Shown: positions 27,117-35,818 of the stretch, in pieces
Layout of the letters: every line of letters starts with the position of its first letter
Numbering within the stretch: position 1 is the first letter of the stretch
Assembly (NCBI RefSeq): GCF_001717465.1
Contig: NZ_CP017074.1
Span: 491,162-555,161, forward strand
Length of the DNA: 64,000 nt
Origin: Luteimonas sp. JM171
Lineage (GTDB): Bacteria; Pseudomonadota; Gammaproteobacteria; Xanthomonadales; Xanthomonadaceae
Direction of reading: 5' to 3'
Translations under genes and position numbers: made by a program
The notes under the pieces: model-generated
The model's input: only the letters and a program-made list of their open reading frames with translations
Told to the model about the DNA's origin: nothing
Database searches by the model: none

Positions 27117-29300
27117 TCAGCGGGCCCAGCTGCCGGGCCGGGTGGATTCGGGCAGCACCTGCGCCGACAGCTGACGATCGCCCTCCAGCAGGCGCATGGC
27201 ATCGGCCAGGATCGCCGCCGACTCATGCAACTGCGGGTCAGGCCGCTCCTCCGCCGCCTTCTCCAGCGCGGTATCCACGGTGACGTCGCGCTCGCTGGCG
27301 TTGAGCCCGTCATCGCGCTCCTCGGCCAGCGGATCCAGCGGCAGACCCAGCTCGCGGCGGATCTCCTGGCGCTCCCGGCGCTTGCGATCCTCGCGGTCGC
27401 GCTGGGCCCGGCGCTCGGCCTCGTTGAGCACCACGTACTTCTTGGCCCGCTCGGCGCGCATCTCCTCCACGTCCTCCAGGAACCACTGGAACTCGTGGTC
27501 CTCGGCCACCCGCGCCTCGTGCAGCGCGGTCAGGCGGGGCAGGATCGGCGTGAAATCGCCATAGTTCGTGTGCGCCACCTCGGCGATCCGATTCCACGGC
27601 AGCGCGTTGTCATAGGTGCTCTCGCCAAACTCATCTGCATCCACCGTGACCGGGAACAGGATGTCCGGCACCACGCCCTTGTTCTGCGTGCTGCTGCCGC
27701 CCGGCAGGTAGAACTGGGCGACGGTGAGCTTGACCGAACCGTAGCGCTTGCCCTCGCCGGCCGGCATGCGGTCCAGGTCGATCAGGTTCTGCACGGTGCC
27801 CTTGCCGAAGGTGGTCTCGCCGATCACCAGGCCGCGCCCGTAGTCCTGGATGGCGCCGGCGAAAATCTCCGAGGCGGAGGCCGAACCACGATTGACCAGC
27901 ACCGCCAGCGGGCCCTCCCAGGCCACGCCCGGCGTGCGCACGCCCTCCACGTTCACCCGGCCGCCCGACTCGCGCACCTGCACCACCGGTCCGGTGTCGA
28001 TGAACAGCCCGGTGAGCTCGACCGCCTCGTTGAGCGATCCGCCGCCGTTCTGGCGCAGGTCCAGCACCACGCCATCCACCCCGTCGGCCTTGAACTGCTC
28101 CAGCAGCTTCGCCACGTCACGCGTGGCCGAGGTGTACTCGCCATCGCGGTTCCTGCGGCCCTGGAAATCCTGGTAGAACGCCGGCAGCTCGATCACGCCG
28201 ATGCGCTTGTCGGCAGCTTCGCCCTCGCCGGGGATCTCGATGACCTCGGACTTGGCGGCCTGCTCCTCGAGCTGCACGCGCGCCCGGGTCAGCACGATCT
28301 CGACCGGCTCGCTGTCCATCCCCGATCCGGCGGGCACGACTTCCAGCCGCACCTGGGTGCCCTTGGGACCCTTGATCTTCTCGACCACGTCGTCGATGCG
28401 CCAGCCCACCACGTCCTCGATCGGGCCGTCCTCGCCCTGGCCCACCCCGGTGATGCGGTCGCCGGGCCGGAACTTGCCGCTCATGGCCGCCGGGCCACCG
28501 GGGATCAGCTCGCGGATCACCACCACGTCGTCCTGCTTCTGCAGCTGGGCGCCAATGCCTTCCAGCGACAGCGACATGTTCTGGTTGAACAGCTCGGTGC
28601 TGCGCGGGTTGAAGTAATCGGTGTGCGGGTCGATCGACGCCGTGTAGGCGTTGAGGAACGTCTGGAAGGCGTCCTCGCCCTTGAGCTGGCCCACGTTGTT
28701 GGCCAGGTTCTGGTAGCGGCGATCCAGCGTGGCCCGGATCTCGTCGGCCTCGCGGCCGGCGAGCTTCAGGCGCAGCCAGTCATTGCGCACCGACTGGCGC
28801 CAGATGGCATCCAGCTCGCTGGCGCTCGCCCACTCCGCGTCCTCGCGGTCATATTCCCAGCGGTCATCGCCGGTGAAATCGAAGATGTCCTCGTCCAGCA
28901 GGCCGCGCGCGTGCTCCACCCGGTCCTCCACGCGCTCCTTGTAGAGCGCGTAGATGGTGTAGGCCGGCTCCAGGTCGCCCTCGCGCACCGCCGGGCCCAT
29001 CCGGTCGCGATACTGCTCGAACTGCTCCAGGTCGCGGGCGGTGAAGAACATCTTGTTGCCGTCGAGCGCTTCCAGGTAGTTGTCGAAGATGTCCGAGGAC
29101 ATCTGCGCATCCATGGCCCGCGGCCGGTAGACGAACCGGCTGTCCGACAGCAGGCCGTAGACCAGCCGCGAAGTGCGGACCTGGTCCTGGGTGGCCGATG
29201 CCGGGATGGCGTCTTCGCCGCTGGAACGGGCCATCAGCGCCAGCGGCACCGAAAGGGCCAGGGCAACCAGCGCGGCGGAGATCAGGCGGGAGGCTTTCAT
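27117..29300 (-). CDS. prc: Tail-specific (carboxy-terminal processing) protease
   Basis: The 727-residue periplasmic protease has a signal peptide, the DUF3340-like N-terminal helical domain, a PDZ domain (about 235-320, GIGAQLQKQDDVVVIRELIPG) and the S41 catalytic domain. The Ser-Lys dyad is visible: the middle serine of RGSASASEIF and the lysine of TTFGKGTVQ, 25 residues apart, as in E. coli Prc. The C-terminal DUF3340 region is charged and arginine-rich. Prc trims PBP3 and degrades SsrA-like and envelope substrates. Roughly 200 bases separate it from lipA downstream. Confidence 0.96.
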   Translation of the reverse strand: MKASRLISAALVALALSVPLALMARSSGEDAIPASATQDQVRTSRLVYGLLSDSRFVYRPRAMDAQMSSDIFDNYLEALDGNKMFFTARDLEQFEQYRDRMGPAVREGDLEPAYTIYALYKERVEDRVEHARGLLDEDIFDFTGDDRWEYDREDAEWASASELDAIWRQSVRNDWLRLKLAGREADEIRATLDRRYQNLANNVGQLKGEDAFQTFLNAYTASIDPHTDYFNPRSTELFNQNMSLSLEGIGAQLQKQDDVVVIRELIPGGPAAMSGKFRPGDRITGVGQGEDGPIEDVVGWRIDDVVEKIKGPKGTQVRLEVVPAGSGMDSEPVEIVLTRARVQLEEQAAKSEVIEIPGEGEAADKRIGVIELPAFYQDFQGRRNRDGEYTSATRDVAKLLEQFKADGVDGVVLDLRQNGGGSLNEAVELTGLFIDTGPVVQVRESGGRVNVEGVRTPGVAWEGPLAVLVNRGSASASEIFAGAIQDYGRGLVIGETTFGKGTVQNLIDLDRMPAGEGKRYGSVKLTVAQFYLPGGSSTQNKGVVPDILFPVTVDADEFGESTYDNALPWNRIAEVAHTNYGDFTPILPRLTALHEARVAEDHEFQWFLEDVEEMRAERAKKYVVLNEAERRAQRDREDRKRRERQEIRRELGLPLDPLAEERDDGLNASERDVTVDTALEKAAEERPDPQLHESAAILADAMRLLEGDRQLSAQVLPESTRPGSWAR

Positions 29301-29502
29301 GCGTGGTGTCGTTACCTGGAAAGGCCGGGCCGGGAGACCCGGCGTGCCAAGCGAGTATGGAAGATCGTGGACCCCGTCACAGTGCCGAAAGTTTCACCCC
29401 GGCAACCGGACGCGGAATTGATGCTCGAGATCCACTCTAACCGCGCCCCGTGGCCCTGACGTGAACGGTGCTTGCATGCCGTTCCGGCCACCAGGCGCGT
29501 GG

Positions 29503-30513
29503 TTATGCGGCCACGCCGGCTTCGATCGCCTGCCGGTCGGCGTGGTAGGACGAGCGCACCAGCGGCCCGGAGGCAACGTGGGTGAAGCCCAGCGCCATCC
29601 CGTATTCCTCGAGCGCCTTGAACTCCTCGGGCGTCCAGTAGCGCAGCACCGGGTGGTGGTGCGCGCTGGGCTGCAGGTACTGGCCGATGGTGACCATGTC
29701 CACGTCGTGGGCGCGCAGGTCGCGCAGGGTCTGCTGCACCTGCTCCATGGTCTCGCCCAGGCCGAGCATGATGCCGGACTTGGTGGGCAGGTGCGGGTGC
29801 TGCGCCTTGAACTTCTGCAGCAGGGTCAGCGACCACTGGTAATCGGCGCCCGGCCGGACGTTGCGGTACAGGTCCGGCACGGTTTCCAGGTTGTGGTTGA
29901 ACACGTCCGGCGGATTGGTCGCCAGGATCTCCAGCGCGCGGTCCATGCGCCCGCGGCCGCGGAAGTCCGGGGTCAGGATCTCGACCTTGGTGCCCGGGGT
30001 CTTTTCCCGGATCGCGCCGATGCAATCGACGAAGTGCTGGGCGCCGCCGTCGCGCAGGTCGTCGCGGTCCACGCTGGTCACCACCACGTACTTCAGGTCC
30101 ATGTCGGCGACGGTTTCGGCCAGGCGCCGCGGCTCGTCCGCGTCGGGCGGCATGGGCCGGCCGTGGGCCACGTCGCAGAAACTGCAGCGGCGGGTGCACA
30201 CGTCGCCCAGGATCATGAAGGTCGCCGTGCCGTGGCCGAAGCACTCATGGATGTTGGGGCAGCTCGCGTCCTCGCACACCGTGACCAGGCGGTTTTCGCG
30301 CAGCTTGGACTTGAGCGCGGCCACCGCCCCGTTGGAGGGAATCCGCACCCGGATCCACGACGGCTTGCGCAGCACCGGGGCATCGACGAACTCCACCGGC
30401 GAGCGCGCGATCTTGTCCGCCGCCACCTGCCGCGCTCCCGGCCGCAGGCTTCCGGCGGGCGCCTCGGGCGCAATCACCTGCATGGGAATGGACTTGTCAG
30501 CGGGGGACTTCAT
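29503..30513 (-). CDS. lipA: Lipoyl synthase
   Basis: LipA inserts two sulfur atoms into octanoylated lipoyl domains. The 336-residue protein has the auxiliary cluster motif [12 protein letters not shown] and the radical SAM motif CTRRCSFC, and the conserved RSSYHAD near the C-terminus. The ATG at 30513 was chosen because the following SIPMQVIAP matches the family N-terminus; an in-frame ATG at 30483 is less likely. lipB lies about 105 bases upstream on the same strand, and together with ybeD they form the usual lipoylation group. Confidence 0.97.
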   Translation of the reverse strand: MKSPADKSIPMQVIAPEAPAGSLRPGARQVAADKIARSPVEFVDAPVLRKPSWIRVRIPSNGAVAALKSKLRENRLVTVCEDASCPNIHECFGHGTATFMILGDVCTRRCSFCDVAHGRPMPPDADEPRRLAETVADMDLKYVVVTSVDRDDLRDGGAQHFVDCIGAIREKTPGTKVEILTPDFRGRGRMDRALEILATNPPDVFNHNLETVPDLYRNVRPGADYQWSLTLLQKFKAQHPHLPTKSGIMLGLGETMEQVQQTLRDLRAHDVDMVTIGQYLQPSAHHHPVLRYWTPEEFKALEEYGMALGFTHVASGPLVRSSYHADRQAIEAGVAA

Positions 30514-30618
30514 GGCTTGGAACCGTACGTCGAGCAGGCCCGCCATTGTAGACCAGCGCCTGACGGGGCCCGCCCCGGCGATGGAACAGCCCGGGGCGCT
30601 GGCCGCAACGCCGGCGGC

Positions 30619-31299
30619 TCAGGCGGCGGCGGCGAGATCCGGCAGCCCGTCCCCGGGCTGCAGCGTGAGGCCGAGCTGGCGCGCCATCTGCTCCATCAGC
30701 ACCGGCTTGGCCGCGTCCAGGCCCGACGGCCCGCCCAGGTCGGCCACCGACGCCACCGCCATGCCGGCGTAGCCGCAGGGGTTGATGCGAGCGAAGGGCT
30801 CCAGGTCCATGGCGACGTTGAAGGCCAGCCCATGGAAGGTGCAGCCGCGACGCACGCGGATGCCCAGCGCCGCCACCTTGGCCCCCGCCACGTACACCCC
30901 GGGGGCGCCGTCGCGGCGGGCGGCCTCGATGTTCCACTCGGCCAGCGCATCGATCACCGCCTGCTCGATGCGGTGCACGTATTCGCGCACGCCGATCTTC
31001 AGCCGGCGCAGGTCCAGCAGCGGATAGGCCACCAGCTGGCCCGGCCCGTGGTAGGTGACCTGGCCGCCACGGTCCACGTGCAGGACGGGAATGTCCCCCG
31101 CGCCGAGGATGTGTTCAGTGCGGCCGGACTGGCCGAGGGTGAACACCGGATCGTGCTCGACCAGCCAGATCTCATCCGGGCAGTCGCCATCGCGTCCATC
31201 GGTGAAGCGCTGCATGGCGCGCCATACCGGCTCATACGGTTGGCGGCCCAGGTCGCGCACCCGCGCGGGCGGCAGCGCCACTTCCAGCGCCCCGCTCAC
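30619..31299 (-). CDS. lipB: Octanoyl-ACP:protein N-octanoyltransferase
   Basis: LipB transfers octanoate from acyl carrier protein to lipoyl domains before LipA acts. The 226-residue protein has the family motif [18 protein letters not shown], the catalytic cysteine in INPCGYAGM and the lysine in [13 protein letters not shown]. The GTG at 31299 was chosen because it overlaps the ybeD stop as GTGA. A GTG three codons upstream is possible but would start inside ybeD. Translation is thus probably coupled to ybeD. Confidence 0.95.
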   Translation of the reverse strand: MSGALEVALPPARVRDLGRQPYEPVWRAMQRFTDGRDGDCPDEIWLVEHDPVFTLGQSGRTEHILGAGDIPVLHVDRGGQVTYHGPGQLVAYPLLDLRRLKIGVREYVHRIEQAVIDALAEWNIEAARRDGAPGVYVAGAKVAALGIRVRRGCTFHGLAFNVAMDLEPFARINPCGYAGMAVASVADLGGPSGLDAAKPVLMEQMARQLGLTLQPGDGLPDLAAAA

Positions 31300-31574
31300 A
31301 GCGTCCACTTCACCTGCGGATGCTGGCGGACCGCCTCGTGCGCGGCCTCGTACTGTTCGCGCGAGACCGCGCGGAACGACATCCGCACCGACACGTAGTT
31401 GCCCGCGCGCGAGGCCCGCAGCGCGAGCGATCCCTCCACCACCCGCACGCCGGCCGAGGCCAGCAGCCCGGGCATCTCGTTTTCAAGGCCTGCGTCGGAG
31501 GGCCCCATCGCGGTGATCTCGAACTCACCGGGGAACTGGAAGCCGTGTTCGGGATTGTCGGATTTGATTGCCAT
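31296..31574 (-). CDS. ybeD: DUF493 (YbeD) family protein
   Basis: A 92-residue protein of the YbeD/DUF493 family, with the N-terminal [18 protein letters not shown] and the C-terminal [23 protein letters not shown]. It is a small ACT-like fold protein found between dacA-type and lipB genes in many proteobacteria, proposed to regulate lipoylation; its role is unsettled. A mutated copy of its 3' end lies about 2 kb away at 33348-33495. Confidence 0.95.
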   Translation of the reverse strand: MAIKSDNPEHGFQFPGEFEITAMGPSDAGLENEMPGLLASAGVRVVEGSLALRASRAGNYVSVRMSFRAVSREQYEAAHEAVRQHPQVKWTL

Positions 31575-31689
31575 CGGCCAATTATGGGGACCGCTGCGGC
31601 CTTTCCCAAGCAGGCGGATCCCGCCTGCCTGTCCGTCCGCGGCCTGGAATCTCGTGTACGCAGGTGTCATCCACCATCCAGAACCCGCC

Positions 31690-32637
31690 ATGTCACCCTG
31701 CCTGAAGATTTCACTTCCCCTGGCCCTGCTCGCCGGGCTGTTCGTTTGCGCACCGGCTGCGGCCCAGCGCGCCCAGGCCGAGCGCGCCCAGCGCACCGCG
31801 GAGATCCCGGTCTGCAGCCAGAGCCTCGGCGCGATCGCGGTGGACGAGCCGCCGGGCCGGAACTGGTGGTCCGGCCAGCAGCTGTCCTCGCCCTCAGCCC
31901 TGATCAAGCTGTTCGTGAACCGCTCGCGCTGCTTCACCCTGGTGGACCGCGGGCGCGGCATGGTGCGCATGCAGGCCGAGCGCGACCTCGCCGCCTCCGG
32001 CGACCTGCGCGGCGGGTCCAACATCGGGCGCGGCCAGATCCGGGCGGCGGACTACGTGCTGGTGCCCGACCTGATTTCGCAGAACAACCGCTCCAGCGGC
32101 AACCGCATCGGCGGGCTGCTGGGCGGCATGATCGGCAACCGCACCGCCGCCGCCGTCCTGGGCGGCATCGACATCAACCGCAAGACCGCCGACGTCCTGC
32201 TGACGGTGACCGACATGCGCTCGTCCGAACAGGTCGCGATGGCGGAGGGCCACGCCACCCACACCGACCTGGGCTGGAGCGGCGGCGCGGCGGTGTTCCG
32301 CGGCGGCCTTGCCGGCGGTGGTGCCACCGGCTACGCCGACACCGAGATCGGCCAGGTCATCACCCTGGCGTACCTGCAGGCCTACACCGACCTGGTGTCC
32401 CAGCTTGGCGGCCTGCCGGGCGACGCGTCCGCCGCCAACCACCAGCAGGCGGTCACCATGCAGAAGCCCGGGCGGCTGCTGCGCAACGCCGATGGCACCG
32501 ACGGCGCCGTGCGCGACCTGGAGGTGGGCATGATGCTCTACCCCACCGGCAACCGCGCCGAACTGATGTGGGAGGTCGACGACGAGCTCGGCAACCGCGG
32601 CTGGGTGAACTCGACGCTGTTCGGGCTGGCGCGCTAG
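31690..32637 (+). CDS. CsgG-like secreted envelope protein
   Basis: The 315-residue protein has a signal peptide (cleaved near APAAAQ) and a domain resembling CsgG/curli-assembly lipoproteins (FVNRSRCFTLVDRGRGM, ADYVLVPDLISQN, and later ADVLLTVTDMRSSEQVA). It lacks a lipobox cysteine. The C-terminal 55 residues look like a separate SH3-like beta domain (VGMMLYPTGNR ... RGWVNSTLFGLAR). Family proteins assemble in the envelope; the partner is unknown. It is divergent from ybeD and convergent with the T6SS island. Its last ~49 codons are duplicated at 33496-33643. Confidence 0.75.
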   Translation: MSPCLKISLPLALLAGLFVCAPAAAQRAQAERAQRTAEIPVCSQSLGAIAVDEPPGRNWWSGQQLSSPSALIKLFVNRSRCFTLVDRGRGMVRMQAERDLAASGDLRGGSNIGRGQIRAADYVLVPDLISQNNRSSGNRIGGLLGGMIGNRTAAAVLGGIDINRKTADVLLTVTDMRSSEQVAMAEGHATHTDLGWSGGAAVFRGGLAGGGATGYADTEIGQVITLAYLQAYTDLVSQLGGLPGDASAANHQQAVTMQKPGRLLRNADGTDGAVRDLEVGMMLYPTGNRAELMWEVDDELGNRGWVNSTLFGLAR

Positions 32638-32691
32638 GCGCCATGCTCAGCGGGGCGCCATGGATGGGATCATGACGTCCCACAGCGCCAG
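32490..32691. repeat. Direct repeat, copy 1 (CsgG-like gene 3' end)
   Basis: This stretch, made of the last 148 bases of the CsgG-like gene plus 54 bases beyond, recurs at 33496-33697 in the same orientation, exactly 1006 bases away. I count about nine mismatches in 202 bases, most of them in the last 40 bases. Confidence 0.93.
32647..32691 (-). pseudogene. Remnant 3' end of a Tli4-like immunity gene
   Basis: On the minus strand the last 15 codons before a TGA at 32649-32647 read WLALWDVMIPSMAPR. This is nearly the same as the C-terminus of the Tli4-like gene at 33653 (LALWDAMIQSMAPR). Upstream the similarity stops. It is the tail of a lost paralogue that once converged on the CsgG-like gene. 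Confidence 0.7.
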
Positions 32692-32809
32692 CCAGACCGT
32701 TCTGCTCTGGGAGTCGATCCATCCCCCGCTCAGCCTGGCTCGTGCCGACGCAAAGCGGAATCATCGGTGGAAGCCGCCAGCGCGCCCAGCAGATCTTTGG
32801 CGCTACCGG

Positions 32810-33286
32810 TCATTGGCCCCCTCCCCACGACCTGCCGCGCCTAATCTCCGATGACAGGGTGAATTCAACCGATCCGTCGGGGTTGATTTCCACTCCAAGA
32901 TACCTGTCGCCAGGACCGGGCTGCGGAATTTCCGCGGTCGCCGTCCGGATCCACCCCCCCGGGGGTTCTGGTGAATCCACCGGGCCGCCCACCTCCCATT
33001 GCACTTCTGCCTCGCCGGGCTCTATTTCGATGCAGCAATACACCGACCCGCCGGTGCCTCCCGGCCCGTACTCTCCGAAATAGCCCAGGACAGGCTGCCC
33101 TTGAACCCTTACATTTCCGATTGAAGTTGGAGAGTAGTTGTACACGATGACATTGACGTTCATGTCTCTCTCCGAGATTCCGCATCCAGTCATCAGGGTC
33201 AAAACGGCCACCGCGAGGGCGCACCCGACCATTCGGCCGCCCGACACGGCCGTCGTCCTGATTCCAAGCCTTTCCCTTGCCAGCAT
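32810..33286 (-). CDS. DUF3304 lipoprotein
   Basis: A 158-residue lipoprotein with a lipobox LMTGC (Cys35 from the ATG at 33286; an ATG at 33232 would put it at residue 17, closer to a normal signal peptide). The mature part matches DUF3304: NVIVYNYSPTSIGNVRVQ, CCIEIEPG and VQWEVGG. DUF3304 genes are commonly found beside T6SS lipase effectors, so an immunity or accessory role is likely by context. Codon use is less GC-rich than in the neighbours. The gene is flanked by the two copies of a direct repeat. Confidence 0.8.
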   Translation of the reverse strand: MLARERLGIRTTAVSGGRMVGCALAVAVLTLMTGCGISERDMNVNVIVYNYSPTSIGNVRVQGQPVLGYFGEYGPGGTGGSVYCCIEIEPGEAEVQWEVGGPVDSPEPPGGWIRTATAEIPQPGPGDRYLGVEINPDGSVEFTLSSEIRRGRSWGGGQ

Positions 33287-33347
33287 ATTTATCGATCCAG
33301 GACCATTTCCAATCGTCGCCTTCAGGACCTCTGCAATTCCTGCTTTC
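33287..33347. other. Low-GC spacer with no visible gene
   Basis: This 61-base stretch between the DUF3304 start and the duplicated fragments is AT-richer than its surroundings and probably holds the DUF3304 promoter. The whole interval to 33652 contains no intact gene, only the duplicated remnants listed separately. Confidence 0.4.
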
Positions 33348-33495
33348 GCGCCGCTTCCAGCGCTCCGCTCACAGCGTCCACTTCACCTGCGGATGCTGGC
33401 GAACCGCCTCGTGCGCGGCCTCGTCCTGTTCGCGCGAAACCGCGTGGAACGACATCCGCGTCGACACGTAGTCGCCCGCGCGAGGCCCGCAGCGC
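33348..33495 (-). pseudogene. Duplicated 3' end of ybeD (with lipB start)
   Basis: This segment is about 93% identical to 31275-31424, which holds the start of lipB and the last 43 codons of ybeD. A two-base deletion (CG lost near 33481) shifts the frame, and several substitutions alter residues, but the end still reads [17 protein letters not shown]. It is joined at 33495/33496 directly to a copy of the CsgG-like gene end, so about 1065 bases present in the parent locus are missing. Confidence 0.9.
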
Positions 33496-33697
33496 CGATG
33501 GCACCAACGGCGCCGTGCGCGATCTGGAGGTGGGCATGATGCTCTACCCCACCGGCAACCGCGCCGAACTGATGTGGGAGGTCGACGACGAGCTCGGCAA
33601 CCGCGGCTGGGTGAACTCGACGCTGTTCGGGCTGGCGCGCTAGGCGCCATCCTCAGCGGGGCGCCATCGACTGGATCATCGCATCCCACAGCGCCAG
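33496..33697 (+). repeat. Direct repeat, copy 2 (CsgG-like gene 3' end)
   Basis: Copy of 32490-32691. The CsgG-like reading frame is still open from the junction to the TAG at 33641-33643 but has no start, so it is a fragment. The right part of the repeat is also the 3' end of the intact Tli4-like gene on the other strand, which ends at 33653. Confidence 0.93.
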
Positions 33698-34726
33698 TGC
33701 CTGCGCGTCCGTCAGGGACGAGGTCACTGGCTCCCCCATCCACGCCGCTCCCCCCGCAGGGCTCCGGTAAGGCGGAAGACCCGGGAGCCCGCGCGGCGGC
33801 AGCGTACCGCCGGTGCCCAGCGTCACCTGGATCGTCGGCGTGGCGAGCCCGGGTGCGGCTGGATACGACTCGATGACGAAGAGGTGCTCCTGGCGGTCTT
33901 CGAGCTGCTCACTCGCCAGCCACTCCTCCGCAGGCATCCCGGCAAGCCGCGCCGCCCCTTTCCTCAGGGGCCGGGGCTTGAATCCCAGCCCCCTGAAATT
34001 GCCTTCCAACCGCCGCACCAGACTCGGCTCGGCGTCGTCACGCCTGAAGGTCCCCAGCTCCACCTGCACAGAAACGTCGCGATTGCGGGCTCCCGCGTGA
34101 CGATAGCGGATCGTCGCCGCTTCGTAATCATTGCCCGCATCGAGCATCACCGGGCCGATGCAGAAGCCGGAGCCTGCAGCCTGCGCAACGCTGGCGACCC
34201 GGGCCGCCAGCTCCTTGAGCCTGGCCTCCACCGGCGCGGTCACGCCCTTGTACGACGGGGCCTTGAGGAACACATGGACGCCATCGACGAGCCGGTGGAC
34301 CTCGTGGACATGGGAACGGTCGGAGATGTCGCTGCGGTGGTAGCGCAGCAGGACGGCGTCGCCTTCCAGCTCCTCGTGGGCCACCAGCATTGGCCCCCCG
34401 GTCTTCTCGTTGGTTTCGGCTGAAATTTCGGCCGCGCGGGTGCCGACCACGCCGATGAATTCATCGGCTTCCATGCCTTCGGCCGCAATCTGGAACTCCA
34501 CCGTCTCGAAGTCCGCTCCGTGGCCAAAGTAGAACGTGGCCGATGACGCGGCGTACTCAAGCTCGAACCGTTCCGGCAGGCTGATCTGATGGCGGCCCAC
34601 GCATTGGGTCCGCAGCCGATCGGTCGATTCGATTCCGGACACCTGACCGCTTGGGCATCCAGGGCTGACCAGCAGCCCCACTGCCAAAGCAACCGGCAAC
34701 AGCGTGCGGCTAGCGGTTTTCAGCAT
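33653..34726 (-). CDS. Tli4-like T6SS lipase immunity lipoprotein, copy 2
   Basis: The 357-residue envelope protein has a signal peptide and a cysteine at 24 in a weak lipobox (VSPGC). It matches the Tli4 immunity family: an N-terminal domain with CVGRHQISLPERFEL and FYFGHGADFETVEF, and a C-terminal domain with CIGPVMLDAGNDYE, RDDAEPSLVRRLEGNFRGLGFK and LAGMPAEEWL. Tli4 proteins sit in the periplasm and block Tle lipases. It is clearly paralogous to the neighbouring copy but well diverged. It starts 51 bases after that copy and lacks the tight overlap the first copy has with the effector. Confidence 0.85.
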   Translation of the reverse strand: MLKTASRTLLPVALAVGLLVSPGCPSGQVSGIESTDRLRTQCVGRHQISLPERFELEYAASSATFYFGHGADFETVEFQIAAEGMEADEFIGVVGTRAAEISAETNEKTGGPMLVAHEELEGDAVLLRYHRSDISDRSHVHEVHRLVDGVHVFLKAPSYKGVTAPVEARLKELAARVASVAQAAGSGFCIGPVMLDAGNDYEAATIRYRHAGARNRDVSVQVELGTFRRDDAEPSLVRRLEGNFRGLGFKPRPLRKGAARLAGMPAEEWLASEQLEDRQEHLFVIESYPAAPGLATPTIQVTLGTGGTLPPRGLPGLPPYRSPAGGAAWMGEPVTSSLTDAQALALWDAMIQSMAPR

Positions 34727-34777
34727 CTTCGCACCAATCGCGGGTGGGGTGAACGCGACGCTGCTCGGGGCGGCGCC

Positions 34778-35818
34778 TTACCGTCGGAACCGCAACGAAT
34801 CCAAAATCGACGTCCAAAGTGAAGCTGCCTGCCCATCGCTCAATGACGCCGCCACCGGTTCACCGCTCTCGCGCTCACCGCCCGTGAACATCTCCAGCAT
34901 GAGCCTGGGCTGGCCCGGCGCGGCCGTGCGCAGGTCCGTCTCCGCGTAGAATCCGTGCTGCGATGCGCCCCTGTCTTCGAATGCGCCAAGCCACTGCTCT
35001 CCGCGCATTCCAGCCAACTGCCGCTCGCCCTTGTTCAATGTCTTCCACTTGACTCCAAGCCCCGTCAGGTTCGACTCGCCCCTCGCGATCAGGGAAGGCT
35101 CATCGTCAGCCTGGGGGAGGGTGTTGAGGCTGATCCGGAACCGGATGTCGGCATGTACCGCGTCCGTGGCCCGGAACGCCAGCTCCAGCTCCTCGTAATC
35201 GCTTCCTGCATCCACAACCACCGGTCCCAGGCACGTGCCGGGAGGGGCGTTTTGCGGATCCCCGACGGGGGCCACCCGAGTGGCCATTGCCTGCAGTCTG
35301 GCATCGGCATCGCGGGCCTGCGATTCCTGGAAGGCCGTGGTGCTCATCGCCACGTGCGCTTCGCCAACAAGCAAATGCAGCTCATGCACCTTCGCATCGC
35401 TGATCACGCTGCTCGCATAACGGAGCAGGCGGGTCCCGGTGTCGCCCCAGGTTTCACTGCCAACGAGCATGGGGCCATCGGTGGCATGGTTGGTTGCGCG
35501 GGTGAGCTCTTCCATCCGCTGCGCAACGCCGGCTTCGAAGATTCCCAGCGTGATCCTATCGGCCACGACGCTGACGTCAACCGTGCTGAAATCGGTGCCG
35601 TGACCAAAATAGAACGTCGCGTCTCCGACGCCCACAGTTCCGGAATGGGTGAGTCGGAAACTCGCCGGGAGGTCGATGAGGAACCGTCCCGCGCAATGCG
35701 TCTTCATGCTCTCGATCAGGTGTGGGGGCACGGTTTGGAAATCCTCCTGGTTTGACCCGCATCCAGCGCCGACCAGCGCGGCAACAACCGTGGCGCAGAA
35801 TCGGATGAGCACGTTCAT
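34778..35818 (-). CDS. Tli4-like T6SS lipase immunity lipoprotein, copy 1
   Basis: A 346-residue lipoprotein (lipobox GAGC, Cys20) with the same two Tli4 domains as its neighbour: HCAGRFLIDLPASFRL and FYFGHGTDFSTVDV in the first, CLGPVVVDAGSDYEELELAF and LAGMRGEQWLGAFED in the second. Its start overlaps the stop of the lipase effector as ATGA, which marks it as the cognate immunity protein. It should protect the producer and its kin by binding the lipase in the periplasm. Confidence 0.88.
   Translation of the reverse strand: MNVLIRFCATVVAALVGAGCGSNQEDFQTVPPHLIESMKTHCAGRFLIDLPASFRLTHSGTVGVGDATFYFGHGTDFSTVDVSVVADRITLGIFEAGVAQRMEELTRATNHATDGPMLVGSETWGDTGTRLLRYASSVISDAKVHELHLLVGEAHVAMSTTAFQESQARDADARLQAMATRVAPVGDPQNAPPGTCLGPVVVDAGSDYEELELAFRATDAVHADIRFRISLNTLPQADDEPSLIARGESNLTGLGVKWKTLNKGERQLAGMRGEQWLGAFEDRGASQHGFYAETDLRTAAPGQPRLMLEMFTGGERESGEPVAASLSDGQAASLWTSILDSLRFRR

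Noticed and set aside
27018..29459. Open frame of about 810 codons on the plus strand opposite prc
   Set aside because: The minus strand encodes a complete Prc with catalytic dyad and PDZ domain; the plus frame has no recognisable domain.
31299..31308. GTG at 31308 as lipB start
   Set aside because: The GTG at 31299 overlaps the ybeD stop as GTGA and leaves the whole conserved LipB region intact.
33496..33643. Second CsgG-like gene
   Set aside because: Only the last 49 codons are present, without start or signal peptide, and they are joined to a ybeD fragment.
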